Origin: Casuarius casuarius
Taxonomy: Eukaryota; Chordata; Aves; Casuariiformes; Casuariidae
Assembly: GCA_003342895.1 (NCBI GenBank)
Contig: PTFA01000369.1
Coordinates: 62,001-126,000 of the forward strand
DNA length: 64,000 nucleotides
Direction of reading: 5' to 3'
Shown: positions 12,301-24,300 of the stretch, piece after piece
Layout: every line of letters starts with the position of its first letter
How positions within the stretch are numbered: position 1 is the first letter of the stretch
The notes under the pieces: model-generated
The model's input: only the letters and a program-made list of their open reading frames with translations
Databases searched by the model: none
Told to the model about the DNA's origin: nothing
Position numbers and translations under genes: made by a program

Positions 12301-15300
12301 GCTATAGTTCGCTGCAACTTTATCAACTGCATATTAAGCTGTATATTTTTATAATTAAGATTACTTCCATCGAGGCTCCCTTGGGTATAAATTTGGAAAA
12401 ATGTTTAACTCTTCAGCCAATCAAATGTAAAAAGCATCAATATAAAATTACTGGTTTGAGACTCATCAGTGTCCAGTATTATTTCTGGACTAGAATATAT
12501 CTTGTTTATTTTTTAGAAATCGGACTCTTTCAGGTGAGTAAGAATCAGTTAAAATATGGTGAAACAAAAACTTGGAAAATACTTATGAAGATACGTCGCC
12601 TTAAATCTTTTGAATGCTTTACAAACTCTACGCACTTGTGCTGTCTTAATGTGTCATTTTGCACATTAATAAGGAAAGCTGCTAGTAAAACAGGATCTGA
12701 TGAAGATATCTAACAGTTACAGACATTGTGTATTTTCCTTTTAAAATCTACTTTCAAATAGGTGTTTTTAGAGAGAATGTTTAGCTCATGGAAATGAAGG
12801 GTGCATTTGGCTTGAGTATTCTTAGTATTTTTCCCTACATGTCGTTATCAAATCTGTTTAAGTTCTAGCTGGTTTATAGCTGCTTTTTTATGCATGAAAA
12901 TCCCATTTCAGTTGATTAAAAAATATATATATATTATAAGATATAGTGCTTGTTTTGAAGTTTTAAATAATATTTCCAGAATACAATTTAAGCACATCTG
13001 GACTTCTGTTTAGAATGAGCAATAAGGCTGACATTTGAAGGAAAGTGATAACCCTGTGTGCCGTTTTGTTTGAGCATGGTCTGGTAAATATTGCAGCTGA
13101 GATTCTTGAGCCACCAGAACAGCGCCCTATTTTTTACATCAGGGCTAATTTGCTGGTTTGTTTTTAGTGCGTTGTCTTTTTCTGGCCCTGGACTAACTCC
13201 AGGATCAAATAAATACATCCAGTCAGTTGCTGAGCTTCTCTGGTCCTTAATCCTCTTTCTTGGTAATGTTATTTAGCTGATGTGTAGTTCTGTCCATGCT
13301 GATGCAGTTAGACTGTTTCCAGTACTTCCTTTTACTGAGCAGGCATGCTCTCTTCTTTTATGAGCAGAAAAGAGGAGCTGGTACACCAGAGAACTATACT
13401 TTAGGAGTTAGAGAAGGCCTGGTGAGATCGAGTTTCAGTTGTGGAAGGGTTTTCTGGTGTCCTTATGATCTAGATCTAGGAAAACAATAAAGAAAACCAG
13501 AATTTCAGTTGGAGATACAGAATAAGGCATAACCAGGTTAACCTTTCTTTTTCCTGGAGGGAAGCAGTGAGTCCTTGGTAAGCAGTCATTTCAGATGGAG
13601 GATCAGGGGGAGAGGTAATGTGCTTAATGATTGCACATCAAGCTCCTAGTGAGGGGAGAGAGTAGTGTGCCTGCACTAGACAGTGTCGTTTGAAGTGATA
13701 AGAAATTTGATTTAAAACTATTTCAAAATGTGTAACTCCTTTATTTTTAAAATGTTATAATGACGTAGTAAAGCTCCTTTTTTAAATACTATTTCTGTAA
13801 AGAACTTCTGTTAATTTCATACCTCAGATTGTCCTTAATGCCTTGTTTATAATGGAAACCATATTAAAATATGTGATCACTATCTGCCATTCAGATTTTC
13901 ACCATTACATCAAAGCTGGGAGCATGAAGAAAGGGATAAGAGTTTCTTATTTTTGTTTGCACAGTTGTATATCATTAGTGGGAGTAAGTGAACAGCGTTC
14001 TCTCCCTATCTTGCCAACATCCTGGTGGCTAGCGGCCCCTTTCGAGACCCGAGGGGAGAAAGGAGGCTGGCAGTCGCATAGGACCCCAGGGTTCCTGCTG
14101 CATCCTCTGAGCCTTTGACTGTTACATAAAGGTGGGTGCTACCAGTCCTTCTGGCAGCATTCTTTAAAAGTGGAGCCTGTCCTGAAATAATTTCAGTGAA
14201 TAGATTTAGGAGCAAGTTTGTGCTAAATCGCAGTCTTGCATAGGTGCTTAAATCATAGGCAGGTGGCTAAATCCAAGAGCAGTTTAGCATGATGGAGAAG
14301 CTGCTCATGCATCCCTTTACTCAATTCCCCAGTGTTGTGAATTGCATTCTTAGGTATGTTTTTTTTCCCTTCTCGTGTGAATGGGGAGCCTACCTCAAGT
14401 TTACTAATTCTACTTTTGAGAGAGACACCTAAAAGTCAGTTGGAAAGACACTGTCACCTTGTTTAAATGCCTCTATAAATTTGGATATTGACAACTTTTG
14501 AAAAGTTATTGAGGATTTGTACCTTTCAAATTTTCATTGTTGCCTTGTTTTTTTTCTAAATCCTCTTTTCCTTTATTTATGGTATCAGTGTTTTTTGTTT
14601 TGTTATTTTAAGAACAATGAGATATAATGTGGTGTGTTTTTTGAGGCTTTGATTTGTTGAATGTGTGAGTTTAAGCAGGTGACTAAGTATACTTCCAGTT
14701 GCTTTTATTTCTTCGTTTTATATTTGAGCCTCAGGAAACATTTTGATATCAGTTTTAACAGGTCATTTCATATGCTCGTATAATTTTGTAATGTAAATCT
14801 TATATTTAATGCAGCTGTTTGGATACGATCTGAAAAACATTACAAACCTGATGTAAGCTATTAGAACTGGTATCATGTTACTCATTCAAATGATAGTGTG
14901 CATATAAAATCAAAGAACAGCAGCTGAGACAGCAGAGAACAAGGGGTTAATTTTATTCAAAAACTTTGAGGATTTGTGTATGTTTAAACGTAGTTCTCAC
15001 AACTTGTGTAATTAGTGTTAATACTTGGTTTTACTTTGAAAGAACCTCCTATAACTAGCACTTTAGCAGTTAACTAATTCTGTTCATAAAGAAATAACAA
15101 GTGGATGTACTTTACAGGACAAGGATAAGGAAAATCTAAATGGTAATCCTCATGGCAATGTATGTATTGAAAGCTGTTGGTTTGTTTCTCTAGATGAGAA
15201 AAAGCTAGTGCTCTGTCTAGAATTTGACTTGACTATCCCTTCCGACCTCAGTCTCATTAAGATTCAAAATAAACTTATTCCATTAAACAGTCATCTGCAG

Positions 15301-18300
15301 ATAAGTTAGAAGGCCTCATTGCTTAGTTAATTTGCTTGTTCCTAGACCTGCCTTAAGAGTTCTTTTGCTTTCCATAGGTCTTTCCCTTCCAGAAAATGTG
15401 GAGCCTCTTTAACCTCTCAGTATGATTCTGTCTTGGCTAGTTCAAATCTAAACATTCTCGTGCCTACACTGCCCTTGATTTTTGGTACCTGGTAGTTCTG
15501 TAATGCTTACGACAATATCTTTCTTCCTGGTCTATCTTCCTTGGCTGAACAAACCAAGCTCTTTTGATGGGCTTTCCTTTTTCTTGATCATCCTGTAACA
15601 ATTCTTCCCACCTTTTCTAGTTTTCATTCCTTTGGCTTGGTTAAAAAAATATACTTAATGTTTGCAACCTGTTTTTGTTTCCTATAGTCTTCCCCCATTC
15701 AATGCATGGGTTGCACAGTGTTCAGTGAACTGATAGCTCTTTAGTATTCTCTTGCATCTTCAGTGCACATCTCTTTTTTTCTTTATTTCATGACAGGTAA
15801 CATGCTTGCTTGATATTTGCTTTCTAATGATTTCTGTTTTGTTCTCACTAGAATATAAATATTTATTTCAGGCTTTGCAGGTATGTTTTACAGCATCTCC
15901 TAATGTCAAGGTCTCTTCACATTCAGTATCAAACAAGCAAATGGCAGTGGTTTCACTTTTCAGCATAACTGTTTATAGCTCTATACTATACAGTTCTTTT
16001 TGCTTCAGAAAAAAATGCTTAAAACTATTTTCTGGTCTTGATTTCTTTATTAAGAAAATACAAGCTTCTGTGAACATGCTTAAAGTACTACTTAATGACC
16101 AGTCGTGTGAGAGACGCATGAATGTGAACAAAATCACAGCTAGAATCTGGTTTTGTTTGATGGTATTTTCTTGTCTAAGCTGCACCCTGTTTCCTGCAAT
16201 ATCTTATCTTGCTTGTTGCAGGTGGTAAAGAAGACAATGGCTTGGCACAGTAGTTCTTATGCCAGCAGCTCTCTTTCTCTGTCCCTGCCTTCCCTGTCTC
16301 TGCTATATATGTATAAATACATTACCTTCTGTAATCTGTAGTTTGATACCCACTTCTCTAATGCAGTCCCTCTTCCTTCTTCAGCCTTCCTACCCTTTCA
16401 GGAATTGCTTGTTACGATCCATAGTAGAAGCACTCATAACTAGAGATTTGCCAGCCCCCACCATGAGTAGGACTTGTTAGAAACCCAGGTGCTGAGAACT
16501 CATAGTGAGGTAAATAAGGTTCGTAAACTCCCTCACTTCTACTCATCCCAATACAGAGAGTATCTGGACACCAAAAGCGTGTGTGCTACTGATCTTGCTG
16601 TTCCTTCTAACTGGTTGTGGTACAAAGCCAGCAGCTTCTTAAGGAGTAAAGGAAGAAGAAAACTGTATTCCTGACAGGGTTTGCAGCCTTCCCCGCACAC
16701 ACGCACACACTGGACAACTGGTAAAGTGGAAACTATTTCAGAGATTATGTTTCATTCCAGATTCTGTGGAGAAATGCAGTCCTAATGCTCTTCTGTCCCT
16801 ATGTCTTTTATCATCTTTTCTTACACCACAGAGGTCCAGGGTGAGTTTCTAATTCCTGCTCCCATAATACGAATCACAGAATGGTTGCATTTGGAAGGAA
16901 CCTTTAAAGATCACCTGGTCCAACCCCCCTGCTCAAGCAGGGTCACCTAGAGCAGGCTGCCCAGGACTGGTCAGACGACTTTTGAATATCTCCAAGGATG
17001 GAGATCCCACAACCTCTCTGGGCAACCTTTTCCAATGCTCAGTCACCCTCACAGTGAAGAAGTTTTTCCTTATGTTCAGATAGAACTTCCTGAGTCTCAG
17101 TTGGTGCCCGTTGCCTCTTGTCTTGTCACTGGGCACCACTGAAGAGTCTGGCTCTGTCTTCTTTACACCCTCCCTTCAGATACTTATACACATGGATAAG
17201 ATTTCCCCCCCCCACCCCCCCGCCTTCTGTTCTCCAGGCTGAACAGTCTCAGCTCTCTCAGCCTTTCCTCATATGAGAGTCCAGTCCCCTAATCATCTTA
17301 GTGGCCCCTTGCTGTACTCACTCCAGTAGCTCCATTTGTCTCTTATATTGGGGAGCCCAGAACTGGACCTAGCACTGCAGATGTGGCCTCAGCAGGGTTG
17401 AGTTAGAAGGGAATAATCACCTCCTTTGACTTGCTAGCAGTCCTTTTCCTAATGGAGCCCAGGATGCCACTGACCTTCTTGGCCAAAAGGGCGCATTGCT
17501 GGCTTGTGGTCAGCAATGTTCTGTTGCAGCAAAGAAGGTCCACCAGGACTTCCAGGTCCTTCTCTGCAGAGCTGCTATCCAGCAGGTCAGCCCCCAGCCT
17601 GTACAGATGCTGCATGGGGTTACTCCTCCCTAGGTGCAGGACTCTGCACTTCCCTTTGTTGAACTTCATGAAGTCCCTTTCTGCCCATCTCTCCATGCTA
17701 ATGAGGTCCTTCTGAATGGCAGCACAGCCCTCTGGTGTATCAACCACTCCTCCCAGTTCTGTATCATCAGCAAACTTGCTGATGAATAAGTTGAACAACA
17801 CTGGAGCCAGTATTGATCCCCAGGGTACACCACTAGTTGCTGGCCTCCAAATAGACTTTGCGCCACTGGTCGCAACCCTCTGAGCTCTGCCATTCAGCCA
17901 GTTTTCAGGTCACCTCACTATCTGCTCATCTAGCCCTTACTTCATCAGATTGCTTATGGGGATGTTATGGGAGAGTGTCAAAAGCCTTACTGAAGTCAAG
18001 GTAGACAACATCCACTGCTCTCCCCTCATCTACCCAGTCAGTCATTCCATCACAGAAGGCCGTCGGGTTAGTTGAGCATGATATCCCCTTTGTGAATCCA
18101 TGCCGACTACTCCTGATCACTTTCTTGTCCTTCACGTGCTTGAAAATGGTCTCCAAGATGAGCTGTTCCATCACCTTTCTGGGGATCGAGGTGAGGCTGA
18201 CTGGCCTGTAGTCCTCCTCCTTGCCCTTTTTGAAGACTGGAGTGACACTTGCTTTTTCCAGGCCTCAGGCACCTCTCCTGACTGCCATACCTTTCAAAGA

Positions 18301-21300
18301 TGATTGAGAGTGGCCTTACAATAACATCAGCCAATTTCTTCAGTGCTCATGTGTGCATCCCATGAGGGCCCATGGACTTGTGGATGTCAAGTTTGCTTAA
18401 ATGATCTCTAATTTGATCCTCCTTGACCAAGGCAAAGTCTTCCTTTCTCCCGACTTTCTCCCTGGTCTTCAGGGTCTGGGATTCCTGAGGGCTAGTCTTA
18501 CCAGTGAAGACTGAGGTGAAGAAGGCATTTAGTACCTCAGCCTTTTCTGTATCCTTTATCACCAGGGCTCCTGCCCCATTCAGCAGCAGGCCCACATTTC
18601 CCCTAGTCTTCCTTTTGTTACCGATGTATTTACAGAAGCCCTTCTTGTTGTCGTTGACATCCCTTGCCAGATTAACTCCAGATACCTCTTGGCCTTCCTA
18701 GCCCTATCCCTGCATGCTTTCTTAGACAACCCCCCCCTTACCTCTAGGACCTTATGCCATGGGATTCTTCCAAGCAGTTTCCTGAAGAGGCCGAAGTCTG
18801 CTCTCCTGAAGTCCAGGAAAGGTTAAAGCTTCTAAGTAAAACCAATGTTAAGAATTTTTATGGCTCGTAAAACCACTTACTGTTCCTAAAGCTCCCTCTT
18901 GGAAATGGCTCAGTCTTTGTTACTCCCAAATTTCATCCAAGAAGTCTGCTTCATACAACCAGCATATGGAAAAGCTAATGCCAAGCAACTACATTTTGGA
19001 AAGGTTAAGAGCAACTGAAAATGTGTGCTTCTAATGGAAAATATTTGGCATACTTAAATATAAACACATGCAACAATAATTATTTGTTATGTGTTTTGAA
19101 GGCTACACATTCTGCACTTCATAGGGAAGTTCAGTAACTTAGCTTAGTTCTTAGATGGCTGAAAACTTAGTGACAATGATGTGCTTCCTAATCCAGTGGA
19201 TAATTGAATGAAGGTCATATTTGAAATCATACGTACATTCTTACGGGAATGATGGGGGAAATTAGCTTCACATGTGAATTTCGTTGTACAAAAAATACAT
19301 TCTTTAGTCCGCAGCAGTGCTGGATTTGCTGTAAGTTGATGCAAGTCTTGCTTATGCCAGAAGTCAATAAGCTGGTTACTAGCAGAAACTAGAAATCTTC
19401 TCATTCCCAGTAGCTACTTTTTTACATTGCATCAACTTTGTAATCTTTCATTGCTGTTGGCTAGTTGTTTAAAGTTCTTATATGGTTATATTGGTAACTT
19501 TTTGAGAGGAAAAGGGTTTCAGATGAGGTTTTTCTGGAATGGATTAAGAGTGAAGAAAGTAAGTTTGACACTTTACTAAACTATGTAGCATTCTATTGTA
19601 TTCCAGAATAGTTAAAGTAAGTTTGTTAAAACCTCTTGCATTCTTACAAAAGAGATGGACCACTTGATCATATGAACATGGAATATCTAAAGGATTCAGT
19701 GCTTTTTGCTTGTCATAAAGCTTGCGTAACAAATGTCTTTTGTCCTCTAGGGATTTTTGGCTAATCAGAAGAGAGCTGAAAACTTGAAAGATCCTTCTGT
19801 GCTGCCTGATTTGTGTTTGAGTCATGCAAATCAGCTAATGATTATGTTAACCAATCACAGAAAACTATTAGATATTAAGCAGAAATGTACTACTGCCAAA
19901 CAGGAGCTTGCAAATAATCTACAAGTCAGACTAAAGTAAGTTACAACTTTTCAACTTTATATTGCAAATTCCACTTAGATCGAGAGTGTTTAAAAAGTGT
20001 CATGAGGAAGACTTTACTAATGTATACTTTTTTTTTATTGGGAGAGAAAATAAAACCTGCATCACTTCAGTTTATGAAGTTATTTGTAAGTGTGAAACAA
20101 AACATTACTTAAACAGAAACTTTTCCTACAGTTTTAACACTCTTCACATCAGTAAAACAATATCCAGGAGCCTACATCTCCCTTCCTCCCCACATCAGTC
20201 TCTCAAGCTGTCAATCTTATTTAAAATTTGACTGGCAGTTTTATTGATGTTTTCAAAAGAGCATAATGAGCATAAGTAAAATGCTGTTCAATACCTTGTG
20301 ATCATATGAAAAACCTGTTAGTAGTTTCTGGCTTGCTTACAGTTCATGAAAAATAGTTATATCCAGCAAAAATGAAAATGACAGCTAGCAAAAATGATTT
20401 TTTTTGCAAGTAAGCGTCATTTTTGTATGACATGGATGGTAATAGGTAGTTTGTATCACTCAATTGGAAATACAGGGTTTTTTTCCCCCATTACTGTACC
20501 TAATCCTTAAGCTTTAGTTAATTTGCCTTGTCAGATGCATGGAAAAATTTAGAAGAGAGGTTAATAATTTCCCGGAAGAAATACTGTTTACCCTAGCAGC
20601 TAATAATTAGGCCACATTGTGACCTATTAAATGCTGGATAACTGTAGAGTAGAATATCTGTCTCCTTGAAAAGTTTGCAGTTTATATAGACAAGGCAGGT
20701 ACAAGGTACAGAAAGAAGCAGAATCAGCAATGCACTAGCAACAAAGATGCTGTTATAAAATAAGTTATGGCTAGGTAAATCAGAATGCAAATTTTTTTCA
20801 ACTGCCCATGCATATGCTTTTATCTAAAAAGATAACTTTTTGTGTGCCATTTTTCACTGTAACAAGTACTTGTTGATAGTATGTAGCAGCTAGTTTGTCA
20901 TAAATTTGCACTTTCACTTACTATGTGTTAAACTATTTGTCTAGCTATATGCTTAATTCCAGAATTATTTGAGGGAAATGTTTACATCTCTTTGGAAAAA
21001 ATAAGCTTGTGAGGCATGGAGAGTAAAGCCAAAGAGGGTAGATCTGAAGAGAAGAATAAAGCATAGATTAAAAAATCGCTGTACTCTGGGTCAAACCAAA
21101 GGTTCTTGTCACCTATCTTCAGTAGCAGCTAGTAGCAAATGACCATAGATATAACAATAAGGAAAGGACATAAGGATATTTCTCCATGAGAATATTTGCA
21201 CATAGCTTAGCTTATCTAATCAAGAAGCAGTCCTCATGTTTAATTGCTGATGGAGGGTTTTTTTCCTATGAATTAGTTCAACTTTTTTTTAAATCCACAT

Positions 21301-24300
21301 AAATTCCTGGCTTTTATAACAGTAGGTTTCTACAGTTTAACTGTATGTTAAGTGGAAAAAGTACTTTTTGTATTTGAATCTTCCACTTGTTAGCTTCATG
21401 TAATGCCCTCTTTTTATTTCTTACTGTTTGTTACTGTGAGATAAAATTAACAATGCATGTGTTTGTCTTGTACTTTCCGTGTTGGGATGTGTTCCTGGTT
21501 GCTTAATGATAACTTGTTTGTATATGTTATTTCACTTTTACTCCACTTCTGTCGATAAAAACACTTTTTATTACTTTAGGGGTATAACTGCATCTTACAA
21601 CTTCTTTGGCAGCAAATCTTCTATAATTTTTCTGCTCAAACACACTGGTCTATCCCCTTTTAAGTAGTTGTCCTGTGATGTAATTATCTTGGTATCTGTG
21701 CTTTAAATTAATGTAATGATCAAGGAAAAAATACCTGTATTTTAACAAGACCATTGAAGATATGATTATACAAAATGGGAATTTGTATGTTACAGGGACT
21801 GTTATTTGTAGTGAGGAAGTAAATGGTGACAACTTAATCTTATTTTTTTCTTTTGTCTTCTGGTTTCTTTGATAGTAACCTCACCTTTAATAATTCTTCT
21901 TGCTAGTGCTTTTCAGTAAGTATTTTTAAGACTTAAAAATAAACAGTAGTGTCTTCTGTGCTCTTGACATACCAGCTTTTTTTAATCCGTATATGGAGAA
22001 GGTTGCAATATCATGCCACCTACGGTTATATATGCGAAGAGCATTACTTGTTAAAAACAAAACTTAACTCATATGGTGGTAACTTTCATTTCTGAGCACT
22101 AAGTAGTCTTCCTTCTAGGAGGAATTAAGAGGGAACTGTAAGGGAACTATTGAATTCTGAATACTTAGCATTTCCAAATAGCCTGTCGTTGTCCCATGTA
22201 AAACGATGTCGTTGTTCAGGTGATTCAGACATGTTGCTAATCTTGGTGGAAATTTAAATATAGAAGAGATGTAAGTTGTTATCTTCTAATGTGTAACCTA
22301 CTTTTATAGGTGGTGTTGTTTTGTAATGCTTCATGCTGACCAAGATGGAGAGAAACTACAAGCTTTGCTTCGTCTTGTAACAGAGCTCTTAGAAAGGGTC
22401 AAGGTTGTAGAGGCTCTCAGTACTGTTCCTCAAATGTACTGTCTGGCTGTTGTTGAGGTTGTAAGGAGAAAAATGTTCATAAAACACTACAGGGAGGTAA
22501 GTAAGAAACTTTTTGAGACCAAACCTTTATCAGTGTATAAACTAGTAACTAAATATGTATGTTTTGCCTTCTATAGTGGGCAGGAGCTTTAATAAAAGAT
22601 GGGAAACATTTATATGAAGCTGAAAAGGCAAAAAGGGAATCTTTTGGTAAACTGTTCAGTAAGTATTTTCTGTTCTGTAAAGTCAGTAATAACTATGGTT
22701 TTTTGTTTCTGTAGTTAAAATACCTATATGATACTGGTTTTTGCCCCTTTAAATAGGGAACACCCATGGTATGCCAAATGGTGCTACTATGAACAATATT
22801 TTTTCTAAGTCATGTTGTCATCAAATTAATAAGTTTTTTCTCTATCATTTATACCAAATGCTGTGAAAGCTCTGAGTTTAGTGCTTGTGGTAGGTAAGAT
22901 TTCAAAGTTATTGCACTGAGTGCAGTTTCTGTTTGAATATGTTCTGTGACCTTCACTATTCTTTAAGCAACACTTTTGAAAGTGTTATTGAATATTCGAG
23001 TACTGGCACAGTTTCCTGTGTACTTCTTCAAAACAAAAAAAGAGCTGTGTCTGAAAAGCTGATCAGAGGTTAAAAAAAACATAAAGCCTGAAGTTGCTGA
23101 TAAATCTCTTTTTTCTTTCTCTAAAGTCTACAACGTATGTTCCAAATGAACTACTAAAATAAGAGAATTGAGCAAAAGAGTATCAGAAGACATTGGAAAG
23201 GAGATTAACAAAACTGCAAAGAAGAAAATTTGAAAATAATTGTCTTTTTGTGATGGAGGTGAACATTATCAAAAAGGAGGCTTGAATGGGCAGAAAAGTT
23301 CTTTCACAGTCTTTTTTTTGGTTGAAGTTCTGTGGTCACTTGCAAATTTTTTTGTAGTCAAGTATGACTTGCTTAGTAATGCTCTCAAATTTAGTCTAGC
23401 TGTTTAACTGCAGTAGCTCAATTGTTTTCCACTGAGGCATTGTTTGAATGTTGCATTTATTTCCTCTAAATAACCGATTTTTTCTTTGCACAGGGAAGTC
23501 TTTTTTAAGGAATCGTTTGTTTAGAGGACTTGACTCCTGGCCTCCATCCTTTTGCGTATGTACTCAATATCTTTTTATGTTCTTTATTGCTTTTTATAAA
23601 CTGTAGTTTCATAAATTAAAAACTAAGCTTAATTCAAGCTGTATGCTGTCATGCTGCTCTGGCACAGGTAAAACAGCTAGGAGCTAGAATTCTTTGCTAT
23701 GTAAAGTGACCTTTATTAACATTGGTTCATAACTTGCAGTGTGGTAAGAGGAAATGCCAACTTGATACTGCTGTTTAATAAGGAGTCTGTAGTATCGAAC
23801 AAAAAAAACCTATTAAATCACAGGAAACAGAGGCCAGGAGGGATAATCCGAATGTCTAATCTGTAAAATTAATTAAGTAGTAAAAGGAAGTAAAAGGTTT
23901 CCATGTTTTCCTGTAATCACTGGATGAGTGAAATGGAGTTTTCATCTCTATTGTCTGATGCGAGTGGCAGATAACAGTTGAAGTATAACTGTAATCAAGC
24001 ATTGCATATTAACTTTGATTTGACACAGTTTGGTTAATTCAAGTAGCATCTCTCTCCTTGATTCTGATATGGCCATCTCGCTTTGCCTGCCTTGTTTAAC
24101 CTCTTCAGGTTCTCCTTTGTAACATTTTTTTTGAAAGGATTTGTGGAAAAAAATGCTATTGTTTCAGTATTTTAACTACTGACATTTGTTTTTAGAATTT
24201 TAGATACTAAACTAAATACTTAGCTGATTATTTATGAGCACACTAAAAGCTTCAGTCCCATCTCTTATCTCCTAACGCACTGTTTATGTCTAGGAAGCTT

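Larger units (their letters stand above)
11851..19750 (+). other. RB1CC1: RB1CC1 intron 8, carrying an antisense CR1
   Basis: This is the longest intron in the window (7900 bp). It contains the truncated CR1 LINE at 16872-18820. A locally GC-richer patch at about 13980-14120 is not recognised. AT-rich simple repeats lie near 12159-12209 and 12915-12930. The acceptor is CTCTAG at 19745-19750. Open frames at 12294-12713 and 15806-16228 show no family resemblance and are treated as chance. Confidence 0.9.

Noticed and set aside
12294..12713. 139-codon open frame on the + strand
   Set aside because: Its composition follows AT-rich intron DNA, it has no recognisable motif, and no splice pattern links it to RB1CC1.
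15806..16228. 140-codon open frame on the + strand
   Set aside because: Cys/Phe/Ser-rich translation typical of T-rich DNA, with no family resemblance. It probably occurs by chance in a 7.9-kb intron.
17431..18701. Plus-strand open frames within the CR1 interval
   Set aside because: They are antisense shadows of the minus-strand CR1 reverse-transcriptase frames.
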